NCBI RefSeq assembly: GCF_049933045.1
Contig: NZ_CP187926.1
Coordinates: 2,728,001 to 2,792,000 of the forward strand
Direction: 5' to 3'
Source of the DNA: Pseudocolwellia sp049933045
GTDB taxonomy: Bacteria; Pseudomonadota; Gammaproteobacteria; Enterobacterales; Alteromonadaceae
DNA: 64,000 bases
Below are positions 34,463-43,121 of the stretch, in pieces. Both the position numbers and the translations under genes were made by a program. A model generated the notes under the pieces. That model was not told the origin of the DNA and made no database searches. It saw only the letters and a program-made list of their open reading frames with translations. Position 1 is the stretch's first letter. Every line of letters begins with the position of its first letter.

Positions 34463-35071
34463 ATGATACTAAATCATATATGGGGTTTGTACGCTCACCC
34501 TAAAGAAGAATGGCAGGTAATCGAGAAACGCCACGAAAGCTTACTTTATAGCTTAATTCATATTTGCACTATCGCTTTAATTCCTAGTATTTGTGGCTAC
34601 TTTGCAGCAGCTCACATCGGCTGGACTATTGGTGTTGGCGACCCAATAAAACTCACTAATACAAATGCTATTGTTATGGCAGTGATATTTTATGTCACCT
34701 TAGTGATTGGTGTTGCAGCCCTCGCCTACTTAATACATTGGATGGCAAGAACCTTTGATTCATCGCCAGACTTCACTCAATCATTAGAACTAGCAGCTTA
34801 TACAGCAACACCATTACTTATGGTGGGTATTGTCGCCTTGTACCCTGTTTTATGGTTTGTGGTACTTGCTTGTGTATGTGCCATGGCTTATTCGGTATAC
34901 CTATTATATTCAGGAGTACCTATTATGATGAACATTCCTGAAGAAGAAGGCTTTATTTACGCGAGTTCTGTTGTTACCTGTGGCTTGGTATTACTTGTAG
35001 GTTTACTGGCTGCGATGATTATTCTGTTTGGTGTAGGTTTAGGTCCAGAGGTTTTACATATATTTAATTAA
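34463..35071 (+). CDS. Yip1-family inner-membrane protein
   Basis: 202 residues with a short cytoplasmic start (MILNHIWGLYAHPKEEWQVI, typical of bacterial Yip1 proteins) and five hydrophobic segments spread over residues 30-195. Start confirmed by GGAAGGAGAT upstream. The function of bacterial Yip1 proteins is unknown. It stands alone, converging on purF with a bidirectional terminator between. Confidence 0.82.
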   Translation: MILNHIWGLYAHPKEEWQVIEKRHESLLYSLIHICTIALIPSICGYFAAAHIGWTIGVGDPIKLTNTNAIVMAVIFYVTLVIGVAALAYLIHWMARTFDSSPDFTQSLELAAYTATPLLMVGIVALYPVLWFVVLACVCAMAYSVYLLYSGVPIMMNIPEEEGFIYASSVVTCGLVLLVGLLAAMIILFGVGLGPEVLHIFN

Positions 35072-35126
35072 TTAAAATAGAGTTTAAAGTAAATATTCAC
35101 TGTAAAAATTGAATAACAGATATTAA

Positions 35127-35148
35127 AAAGGCACCTGAGGGTGCCTTT
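35127..35148. terminator. Bidirectional terminator between Yip1-family gene and purF
   Basis: 9-bp stem AAAGGCACC/GGTGCCTTT with TGAG loop between convergent genes. Confidence 0.85.
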
Positions 35149-35176
35149 AGTATTTTACAAGAAAGTTAATCGCTAA

Positions 35177-36697
35177 CTATTCGTCGGCACCTTCGTTGTA
35201 CATATCAATAATAGATTCTGCATTTCGGTCAGAGTTTTCTTTTGTCTCATTATTTCTTAATGCATCAAGCTTGTCTAAATACGCTTGATTAATATCTTTG
35301 GTGATATATTGGCCATTGAAAACAGACGTATCAAACATTTTGATTTCTGGATTCGCTTTATTCACAGCAGACACTAAATCATCTATTGATTGGAATATAA
35401 GTTTATCTGCGCCAATTAAGTCACAAATGTCATCTAATTCACGACCATGTGCAATTAATTCATTAGCACTTGGCATATCAATACCGTAAACGTTAGGGAA
35501 ACGTACTTCAGGAGCTGCTGAAGCGAAGTAAACCTTCTTAGCGCCTGATGCTCTAGCCATTTCAATAATCTGGCCAGAAGTCGTTCCACGAACAATAGAG
35601 TCATCTACAAGTAAAACGTTCTTACCTTTAAATTCAGCTTTGATCGCATTGAGTTTTTGACGAACAGATTTTTCACGTTGTTCTTGACCAGGCATGATAA
35701 ACGTTCTGCCAATGTATCTGTTTTTAACGAAACCTTGACGGTATGGTACGTTTAACTGATGAGCAATTTCTAACGCTGAATCACATGAAGTTTCAGGAAT
35801 TGGAATAACTACATCGATATCGATATCATCCCATTCTCTTACTATTTTCTCGCCTAATTTCTTACCCATTTCAACGCGTGATGCGTAAACTGAAACTTTA
35901 TCCATGGTTGAATCTGGACGAGCAAAATAAACATATTCAAAAATACATGGGCAATACGTTGGGTTTTCAGCACATTGCTTGCTAAATAACTCGCCTGATT
36001 CTGTGAAGTAAATCGCTTCACCTGGAGCAACATCGCGCACAAATTCATAACCACAAGCATCAAGGGCAACACTTTCAGAAGCAACCATATACTCTAAGCC
36101 GCTTTCAGTTTCTCTTTTACCAAAAACTAAAGGGCGAATACCATTTGGATCGCGGAACGCTAACATACCATGGCCTATAACCAAGGCAACAGTTGCATAA
36201 GCTCCTCTTACTCTTTTATGTACGTTGCTAATCGCATTAAACATATCATCAGGAGTAAGTGCTAAACCCGTTGTACATTGCAGCTCATGAGCCAAAATAT
36301 TCAACAATAGTTCAGAGTCAGACGTAGTATTTACGTGACGTCTCGCTTGAAGGTTTAACCAGCTTTTTAATTCATCAGCATTAGTTAAGTTACCATTATG
36401 AGCTAATGAAATTCCAAAAGGAGAATTAGCATAAAATGGTTGAGCTTCTGAAGAACTAGAAGATCCTGCAGTTGGGTATCTGATATGACCGATACCTATG
36501 CTTCCTTGTAGTCTCAACATATGGCGCGTGTGAAAAACATCTTTCACTAAGCCGTTACCTTTACGCAATCTGAATGTGTTGTTATTTATGGTAACAATAC
36601 CTGCTGCGTCTTGGCCTCTATGTTGAAGAACCGTTAATCCATCATAGATTAATTGACTTACGTTACTTTTACCTACTATGCCAACAATACCACACAT
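35177..36697 (-). CDS. purF: Amidophosphoribosyltransferase (PurF)
   Basis: 506 residues, the usual length (505 in E. coli). Catalytic Cys2 is exposed in MCGIVGIVG (class II glutamine amidotransferase). The phosphoribosyl-transferase motif VLLVDDSIVRGTTS (around 365) binds PRPP. It makes phosphoribosylamine, the first committed step of purine synthesis. It follows cvpA by 19 bp in the conserved order truA-accD-folC-dedD-cvpA-purF. Confidence 0.97.
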   Translation of the reverse strand: MCGIVGIVGKSNVSQLIYDGLTVLQHRGQDAAGIVTINNNTFRLRKGNGLVKDVFHTRHMLRLQGSIGIGHIRYPTAGSSSSSEAQPFYANSPFGISLAHNGNLTNADELKSWLNLQARRHVNTTSDSELLLNILAHELQCTTGLALTPDDMFNAISNVHKRVRGAYATVALVIGHGMLAFRDPNGIRPLVFGKRETESGLEYMVASESVALDACGYEFVRDVAPGEAIYFTESGELFSKQCAENPTYCPCIFEYVYFARPDSTMDKVSVYASRVEMGKKLGEKIVREWDDIDIDVVIPIPETSCDSALEIAHQLNVPYRQGFVKNRYIGRTFIMPGQEQREKSVRQKLNAIKAEFKGKNVLLVDDSIVRGTTSGQIIEMARASGAKKVYFASAAPEVRFPNVYGIDMPSANELIAHGRELDDICDLIGADKLIFQSIDDLVSAVNKANPEIKMFDTSVFNGQYITKDINQAYLDKLDALRNNETKENSDRNAESIIDMYNEGADE

Positions 36698-36716
36698 GAA
36701 ATTATTCTCCGCCGAT

Positions 36717-37208
36717 CTATGATTGTATTAAAAAACTTGATGACTGTTTAAGGTATTCAAAAAACCAAACAACAATCAATTTAAATTCTGGGATAAGTAA
36801 TGAGTTAACCCACCACTCTGCCGATGCAGATGGGGTAAAGGCGTCTAATAAGAAGAGTATTGCACTAACGATTAATACACCTCTTAAAGCACCAAAAGCT
36901 AAACCTAATACGCGGTCTGTACCTGAAAGGCCTGTTTTACTAACAAGCTGGCCAACAACATAATTAATTAGAGCGCCAATGATTAGCGTAGAAACGAAAA
37001 GAATGGTTATAGCTGCTGCATTACGAAGGAATTGATCAGTAATATTTGAGAGATGCACAGCAAGATCTGTATAGAAGGTACTCGCAATAAAGAAAGCGCC
37101 GATCCAAATAACAACTGATACAGCTTCTTTAACGAAGCCACGGACTAAACTAACTAGCGTTGATATGCCTATTATTGCCAAGATGGCATAATCTACCCAA
37201 ATCATCAT
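36717..37208 (-). CDS. cvpA: CvpA family inner-membrane protein
   Basis: 163 residues (162 in E. coli) with four hydrophobic segments, beginning MMIWVDYAILAIIGISTLVSLVRGFVKE and containing GALRGVLIV after helix 3, both typical of CvpA. Required for colicin V production in E. coli, and more generally linked to envelope integrity. Directly upstream of purF. Confidence 0.93.
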   Translation of the reverse strand: MMIWVDYAILAIIGISTLVSLVRGFVKEAVSVVIWIGAFFIASTFYTDLAVHLSNITDQFLRNAAAITILFVSTLIIGALINYVVGQLVSKTGLSGTDRVLGLAFGALRGVLIVSAILFLLDAFTPSASAEWWVNSLLIPEFKLIVVWFFEYLKQSSSFLIQS

Positions 37209-37509
37209 TCGAATTTTCTCATTGATTAGAGGCGCGCATTCTACCAGATGCGAGCCAAATAAAGCTATTAATTTTGTTATTTAACCTGAACTTAGGGTGA
37301 TGGATTTTGTAATCTATTGATTTATAAATATAAGAAAGTAAATATCAAAAAATTCACTTTCTGGTGCCTAGGACTAATCTCATAACGTTGCTATTAACTT
37401 GTATAATAAGGCGTTTTTCTTAATTAACTGTTGGCTATTAACAATAAAAACAACGATGTTAAACAGTTAAATACCTATATTAGGCATAATAACTTATCCA
37501 GAGTTCAGA
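37209..37509. other. Spacer between dedD and cvpA
   Basis: 301 bases with no gene. It contains TTAACCTGAACT (about 37281), matching the left end of the MITE-like element at 15709, and an inverted pair TTAACTGTT/AACAGTTAA (37424-37470 area) downstream of dedD's coding strand start region. The purF/cvpA promoter probably lies here. Confidence 0.4.
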
Positions 37510-38172
37510 TTATTTAGTAGGATAAAAACGTGTAACTTTACCTTCAACATGAGTTAATTGTTTTAATGGATTTATTTTACTTTCTAGGGAAGACTTGCTG
37601 ATATCAGGGCCTATAAATACTTTAGTTAAAACGCCGTTCTTTGTTTTAATAGGACGGGTAAACGTTGTATAGCCATGATATTTTAATTTTGCGACTAGGT
37701 CTGAAACATTCTTTTCATGTCGAAAGCTTCCTAGTTGGATCACCCAAGCTTCTTTAGCATCAATCTTTTTAGGAATAACGTTAATATCAGGTTTAGGTTC
37801 GGTTTTTTTAACTTCTTCACCTAATTGCTCAGGCTTTGCTAAAGTTTTTATTTTAACAATATCGGTAGTTAGCACAGGAGTCGTTAAGTTATCTTCAACG
37901 GTTTTATCTTCTTTATCCTCAGAAGCGAGTTGAAGTAGATTGTCTTGCTCTTCTTCGATCACCTCTTCTGACTTAAGCTCTATATCTTCTAACTTTTCAG
38001 TTGGAAAAGCTTTTACAGAGGTGTTAAGTTCAACTTGAGGTGATTGTGGAATATTTTCAAATTCTGCGTTGTATTTCTTTTTATTGCCGTCAAGAAAATC
38101 AGGAAGAAATATAATAGCTACAGCGGCTACAATCACAGTTCCAACTATTCGATTTTGAAAAGGTGTAGACAA
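37510..38172 (-). CDS. dedD: SPOR-domain cell-division protein (DedD-like)
   Basis: 220 residues (220 in E. coli). One N-terminal membrane helix (residues 8-26), a long acidic, low-complexity linker, and a C-terminal SPOR domain (about 140-218; WVIQLGSFRHEKNVSDLVAKLK, LTKVFIGP) that binds denuded septal peptidoglycan. Located between folC and cvpA as in other gammaproteobacteria. Confidence 0.92.
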   Translation of the reverse strand: MSTPFQNRIVGTVIVAAVAIIFLPDFLDGNKKKYNAEFENIPQSPQVELNTSVKAFPTEKLEDIELKSEEVIEEEQDNLLQLASEDKEDKTVEDNLTTPVLTTDIVKIKTLAKPEQLGEEVKKTEPKPDINVIPKKIDAKEAWVIQLGSFRHEKNVSDLVAKLKYHGYTTFTRPIKTKNGVLTKVFIGPDISKSSLESKINPLKQLTHVEGKVTRFYPTK

Positions 38173-38206
38173 ACTAAACTCCTAAAATTGACAGATTATT
38201 GAAGGC

Positions 38207-39472
38207 TTACTCTTTAACAAGTAAGCGTCTTATTTCAGCTACGGTATAAAATGATCCGTAAACTAAAATCAAATCATCTGAATTTGCTACAGAACTCGCC
38301 ATTTTAAATGCTTGAGTGACATTGTCAAAGCAATTAACTGATTCATTCGCGATGTTAAGTTTTTCACAAAGCTGTTGGGACGTTGCCCCTCTTCCAACAT
38401 GTAAACTACCTAAAAACCAAGTATCAACATGTTCAATAAGTGGCGCTAATGCGTTCGTTATATCTTTATCGATTAGCATACCTGTTACAGCAAAAACTTT
38501 ATTGTAGTTCATTTGCTTTAATTGGCTTGCTAAATATCGAGCGGCTTGTGGATTATGCCCAACATCGAGAATTACATCACAGTTTTCAACAAAACGTTCT
38601 GTACGCCCAGCAACTTTGGTCAGTTCAATAACATGATTAATTTTAGCTGCATCTAAATCAATGCCTAAAAGAGAAATAACCGTTAGTGCCGTGGCTACAT
38701 TATCTATGGGGATATACGGTTTATTGAGTTGCTCATAAACGTCATTATGTAATGTAAAAGCCCACGTTGTACCATTTTGTTTTAAAGAGAATGCTTGTTC
38801 TCGGTATAACGCTTTTGCATTAATATTTAATGCATGAGTAATAATTGATTGTGGTGTATCTGTGTCACCCACAACAGCAAATGTATTGCTGCGCATGATG
38901 CCTGCTTTTTCAAAGCCGATTTTTTCTCTGGTATCACCTAAGAATTTCTGATGATCCAAATCAATAGTAGTTAAAACCGCAATATCACAATCAACCATAT
39001 TGGTTGCGTCTAATCGTCCACCAAGACCAACTTCTAAAATAAGGTAGTCAGGTTTAGAGTCGCTCACAATAATTAAGGCGGCTAATGTGGTGTATTCATA
39101 ATAGCTTAATGAAACATCAGCACGCGCTTGTTCAATTTTTTCAAAAGCATTCATTAATAATTGATCTTCTACATCAATTTTATTCATGCGCAGGCGTTCA
39201 TTAAACTTTTCAATATGAGGTGAAGAATACACCGCAACTGAAGCATGCTCGTTCAGTAAAAAATTCTCTAAAAACGCACAGGTTGTACCTTTGCCATTTG
39301 TGCCAGCAACAGTAATAACTTTTGAAGCAGTTAAATCAATAGATAAGCGCTCAGCAACTTGCTTGGTACGAGTTAATCCCATATCAATTTCAGTAAAGTG
39401 AATGCTTTCGATATAAGAAAGCCACTCATCAAGAGTGGTTCTTAATGAGTGGCTTTTTAAATTTTCTTTCAT
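38207..39472 (-). CDS. folC: Bifunctional folylpolyglutamate/dihydrofolate synthase (FolC)
   Basis: 421 residues (422 in E. coli). Mur-ligase-like ATP loop VAGTNGKGTTCAFLE (around 57-71), SSPHIEKFNERLR, LEVGLGGRLDATN and LDVGHNPQAARYL. Adds glutamates to folates. It lies 18 bp after accD and 34 bp before dedD on the same strand. Confidence 0.96.
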   Translation of the reverse strand: MKENLKSHSLRTTLDEWLSYIESIHFTEIDMGLTRTKQVAERLSIDLTASKVITVAGTNGKGTTCAFLENFLLNEHASVAVYSSPHIEKFNERLRMNKIDVEDQLLMNAFEKIEQARADVSLSYYEYTTLAALIIVSDSKPDYLILEVGLGGRLDATNMVDCDIAVLTTIDLDHQKFLGDTREKIGFEKAGIMRSNTFAVVGDTDTPQSIITHALNINAKALYREQAFSLKQNGTTWAFTLHNDVYEQLNKPYIPIDNVATALTVISLLGIDLDAAKINHVIELTKVAGRTERFVENCDVILDVGHNPQAARYLASQLKQMNYNKVFAVTGMLIDKDITNALAPLIEHVDTWFLGSLHVGRGATSQQLCEKLNIANESVNCFDNVTQAFKMASSVANSDDLILVYGSFYTVAEIRRLLVKE

Positions 39473-39490
39473 GTATTTATTGCTAAATTC

Positions 39491-40357
39491 TTAAGAAGCT
39501 TTAGGGCTTTCGTATCCCATAAACTTAGCTAACATACGCGATAAAGTAGCACGCATTTCTCTACGGTCTACAATTAAATCTATCGCACCTTTTTCTTTTA
39601 AGAACTCACTACGTTGGAAACCTTCAGGTAGTTTCTCACGTACTGTTTGTTCGATAACTCGTGGGCCAGCAAAACCAATTAAGGCTTTAGGCTCAGCAAC
39701 GTTAATGTCACCTAGCATAGCTAAACTTGCAGATACGCCACCCATTGTAGGGTCAGTAAGTACTGACACATAAGGTAAACCTTTTTCGCTCATTTTAGCT
39801 AAAGCAGCACTTGTTTTTGCCATTTGCATAAGAGAGAACAAGGCTTCTTGCATACGAGCACCACCACTTGCAGAAAAACATACAAACGGTAAGTTGTGTT
39901 CTAAACAGTATTCAACGCCTTTAACGAAACGCGCGCCAACAACTGAGGCCATTGAACCGCCTAAGAAAGCAAATTCAAATGCAGCAACTACAATAGGGGC
40001 GCCATTTAATTCGCCTTTCATTACAACTAAGGCATCTTTTTCACCTGTTGCTTTTTGTGCTGCTACAATGCGATCTTTATATTTTTTAGAATCTTTAAAC
40101 TTTAAAATATCTTTCGCTTCAAACTCTTCGCCTAATTCAATTCTACCATCTGGGTCTAAAAAGCCGTCAATACGCTTTCTAGCACTAACTCTCATATGGT
40201 GGTCACATTTAGGACACACGAACATTTGACGTTCTAATTCAACTTTATATAGTACTGCATTACATTCAGTACACTTGCTCCATACACCTTCAGGAACGCC
40301 ACGTTTTTGTGTAGCCTTAGAATTGGCTTTTGGGAGAATTTTTTCTATCCAGCTCAT
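39491..40357 (-). CDS. accD: Acetyl-CoA carboxylase carboxyltransferase subunit beta (AccD)
   Basis: 288 residues. An N-terminal four-cysteine zinc finger (CTEC...CPKC, residues 28-50) is followed by the carboxyltransferase fold with ASGGARMQEALFSLMQM and PTMGGVSASLAMLGD. Makes malonyl-CoA with AccA and the biotinylated carrier. 222 bp downstream of truA, so it may have its own promoter. Confidence 0.97.
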   Translation of the reverse strand: MSWIEKILPKANSKATQKRGVPEGVWSKCTECNAVLYKVELERQMFVCPKCDHHMRVSARKRIDGFLDPDGRIELGEEFEAKDILKFKDSKKYKDRIVAAQKATGEKDALVVMKGELNGAPIVVAAFEFAFLGGSMASVVGARFVKGVEYCLEHNLPFVCFSASGGARMQEALFSLMQMAKTSAALAKMSEKGLPYVSVLTDPTMGGVSASLAMLGDINVAEPKALIGFAGPRVIEQTVREKLPEGFQRSEFLKEKGAIDLIVDRREMRATLSRMLAKFMGYESPKAS

Positions 40358-40579
40358 AATTTACATTGCCTATTGCACAAGGAAAGAGGATCAAATTGAT
40401 TTAAAAAAAATCAAAACAATCGGAAATATTTTAATAATCTTATATAACCCATAATTAAAACATATTTTACCCTATTTTTAATACAAAAAATTACACTAAT
40501 AGCGTAGTTTTTTTGTTTAAAGTGAAAGTTTCTTTACTTTAGGGGGATAGTTTTTGTTTCAGGTTAATAAATTTTTACA

Positions 40580-41362
40580 CTAAGTTAAAAATAGCGGACC
40601 TAAATGTCGTTTAGGAATATCAAATTCTTCTGGGTAATCGACATCAACAAAATAAAGCCCAGCAGATGCAGCTGTCATTCCAGCAACACATCGATTTTGT
40701 GCATCAAGCACTTCTTTTATCCAAGAAACGGGACAATCACCCTGCCCAACTTCCATTAAAGAACCTGCAATATTTCTTACCATGTGATGTAGAAAAGCAT
40801 TACCTTTTACATCAATAATTACATAGTTATTCAAACGAGTAACATTGATATGATACAAGGTTCTTATCGCTGAATGTGACTGACAATGCACTGTTCTATA
40901 TGAAGTGAAGTCGTGTCGACCTACAAGAAGTTGTGCAGCTTGGTGCATTAAATTTTCATTTAACGGTTGATGACAAAAACTAATACCGTGATTTAATATA
41001 GCCGAACGCAATCTTGAATTATAAATAATATAACGATAGTTTCTTGCGGTTGCACTGAACCTAGCGTGAAATTCATCACTTACTGGTTTTACCCAAGTAA
41101 CAGCTATGTCAGCAGGTAAATGAGTGTTTACACCTAATGTCCAAGCAACATCTTTACGAATTTGGTCAGTTTCAAAATGTACAACTTGATTGGTTGCATT
41201 GACACCCGTATCGGTTCGCCCAGCACAAATCACCTCAATAGGCTCATTGGCTATTTTAGATAACGCTTCTTCAACTCGTTGTTGAACACCAATACCGTTG
41301 TTCTGACGCTGCCAACCACAGTATCTGCTACCGTCGTATTCTATACCTAAAGCATATCGCAT
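40580..41362 (-). CDS. truA: tRNA pseudouridine(38-40) synthase (TruA)
   Basis: 260 residues. Catalytic Asp in AGRTDTGVNATNQVVHF (around residue 52), N-terminal GIEYDGSRYCGWQRQ, and HHMVRNIAGSLMEVG. Modifies the tRNA anticodon stem-loop. Starts the truA-accD-folC-dedD-cvpA-purF block. Confidence 0.97.
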   Translation of the reverse strand: MRYALGIEYDGSRYCGWQRQNNGIGVQQRVEEALSKIANEPIEVICAGRTDTGVNATNQVVHFETDQIRKDVAWTLGVNTHLPADIAVTWVKPVSDEFHARFSATARNYRYIIYNSRLRSAILNHGISFCHQPLNENLMHQAAQLLVGRHDFTSYRTVHCQSHSAIRTLYHINVTRLNNYVIIDVKGNAFLHHMVRNIAGSLMEVGQGDCPVSWIKEVLDAQNRCVAGMTAASAGLYFVDVDYPEEFDIPKRHLGPLFLT

Positions 41363-41456
41363 TAATTACTCCACTGTTTCGGGCGCGCATTGTCCTATAT
41401 TTAGGCTCAAAATATCAATGTTATTTTCTAAGGACTGATCTTTCTAGGTGATTTTC

Positions 41457-41930
41457 TTAATCAGTTTGGCCTTTCTTATACCAACGAATTAATTCTTTTT
41501 GGTCTGCTGGTGGTTCTTGACCTTGTTTGATCATTTCAATCGCTTGCTCTGCTAATAAAGACTCAGCCTTTATTTCTATCTTTTCCAGCATATTATAAAA
41601 CAAGACTCTTTCTTTTTCTGTTAATACACTTTCCAGCTCTTCTGAACGAGGTTCTAAGGCAGCAGTTAGTTCATGGTAAAGGTTTATTCCTGCTTCATTA
41701 AGGCTCAGGTTTTTAATGTTCTTACCAAATTTATCAGCTTCAATATCAATTAAATTTAATGAATGAAGTTTCTTAACAGCCCTACTCACAGTGTAAGAAT
41801 CTAAACGTGATTGATAGGCTATATCTGCCGATTTAATTGGCATGTAGGAACCTATATTTAAGAGTACACGCATTTCTCTAGGCTCTAAATCGCACAAGCC
41901 ACGAATTTTCCAATCACGGTTTAATGCCAA
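41457..41930 (-). CDS. MarR-family transcriptional regulator (true start probably further upstream)
   Basis: 157 residues from a TTG, with a winged helix-turn-helix (MPIKSADIAYQSRLDSYTVSRAVKKLHSLNLI) and C-terminal dimerisation helices. The TTG falls in the middle of what should be helix 1: the frame continues open upstream as DSPLDLTAHLPFRVAVVSNLLALNRD, a normal MarR N-terminus, but no in-frame ATG, GTG or TTG exists there. An ATT at 42038 would give about 193 residues; a frameshift near an out-of-frame ATG at 42063 is the alternative. Divergent from the AhpD-like gene, its likely target. Confidence 0.82.
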   Translation of the reverse strand: MALNRDWKIRGLCDLEPREMRVLLNIGSYMPIKSADIAYQSRLDSYTVSRAVKKLHSLNLIDIEADKFGKNIKNLSLNEAGINLYHELTAALEPRSEELESVLTEKERVLFYNMLEKIEIKAESLLAEQAIEMIKQGQEPPADQKELIRWYKKGQTD

Positions 41931-42219
41931 TAAATTACTTACTACTGCAACACGAAATGGTAGATGAGCAGTTAAGTCTAAAGGGCTGTCAATTTTATTA
42001 GAAAGCGTAAAAGCTTTGTTTCTGGCTGAGGAAGAAATGCTGATATTCTCTATATAAATACATAAATCAAGATTAACATTTATCTATCTTAACTTGTACA
42101 CGTTACCTCATATTTAAGCCCAAAATAACAAACAGACGCAATATAGTTATTGCATATGCAACATTGTATATTTATGCTAAGTTCACTCAAATAATAAACA
42201 ATATGGATGGAGATAATTT

Positions 42220-42810
42220 ATGCCTTTAGTTAAACCTTTAGCCTCAGATCATAATGAAGAAGTTGCTGAACTTGCTCGATTTTTTAATGAAACCTTAGGC
42301 TTTTGCCCGAATAGTGTTTTAACGATGCAACGCCGCCCTGCAATTGCTAAAGCATTTATTAGCCTAAACATGGCAGTAATGGCAAATGAAGGTCGTGTAA
42401 CAGCAGAGCAAAAACGCTTAATTGGTTATATAACAAGTGCAAATACAGGTTGTCGTTACTGTGAAGCTCATACTATTTTAGCTGCTGAACGTTATGGCGG
42501 AACTGAAGAACGTTTAGCTAACATTTGGTCTTTCCGTGAAACTGATTTATACACTGCAGCTGAAAAAGCAGCCTTTGAATTTGCTTTAGCAGCATCAAGT
42601 GTACCTAATGCTGTAGATGATGTGATTTCTGCTGAAATAAATAAATATTGGGACGAAGGTGAAGTTGTTGAGATTTTAGGGGTTGTGGCTTTATTTGGTT
42701 ATTTAAACCGTTGGAATGACTCTATGGGTACTACAATGGAAACTGGCGCAGTAGATGCTGGTGAACGATTATTATCTGAATCAACCTGGACTCGTGGCAA
42801 GCACGTATAG
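42220..42810 (+). CDS. AhpD/carboxymuconolactone-decarboxylase-like peroxidase-related protein
   Basis: 196 residues, all helical, with the AhpD-type redox motif CRYCEAHT (around residue 78) in which the Cys pair and following His form the proton relay. The family reduces peroxides or acts as alkylhydroperoxidase-like oxidoreductases. The start is supported by GGATGGAGAT upstream. Divergent from the MarR-type regulator (spacer about 180-290 bp depending on that gene's start), which suggests peroxide or electrophile-responsive control. Confidence 0.85.
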   Translation: MPLVKPLASDHNEEVAELARFFNETLGFCPNSVLTMQRRPAIAKAFISLNMAVMANEGRVTAEQKRLIGYITSANTGCRYCEAHTILAAERYGGTEERLANIWSFRETDLYTAAEKAAFEFALAASSVPNAVDDVISAEINKYWDEGEVVEILGVVALFGYLNRWNDSMGTTMETGAVDAGERLLSESTWTRGKHV

Positions 42811-42887
42811 TTGATAGCTTCCTAATAGAATTGTAGGTAGGGGCTTAATTAACAACATTAAGTTCCGCTACTTACTTCTATTTCAAT

Positions 42888-43025
42888 TTACGAGTTTTTC
42901 TCTTCTAAAAGTACAGATTCTTGTATAAATTGTGACTGACGACGACCAATCGTTTTGCTTTTTTGACGATTTAGTTGTCTTCTTCTTTGCATGCTTGTTA
43001 AGCGTTTTCTTGTATTAAATGACAT
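42888..43025 (-). CDS. Small basic protein (45 aa)
   Basis: 45 codons from ATG 43025 with AAAGGAGAA well placed upstream. The product begins MSFNTRKRLTSMQRRRQLNR, is strongly basic in the first 30 residues (Arg/Lys/Gln-rich) and acidic at its end (ESVLLEEKNS). It has no membrane segment. It is not a recognised family; the composition suggests nucleic-acid or ribosome binding. It follows mltF on the same strand by about 100 bp, with a hairpin at the mltF stop (43094-43123). The strong ribosome-binding site is the main reason to call it. Confidence 0.6.
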   Translation of the reverse strand: MSFNTRKRLTSMQRRRQLNRQKSKTIGRRQSQFIQESVLLEEKNS

Positions 43026-43121
43026 ATATAAGTTCTCCTTTTAAGCAGTCATTATGGGGATGATTTATGAACTATTTATGACATTCATAAATTAATTTCT
43101 AAAACAGTCAATGTTTTGAAA

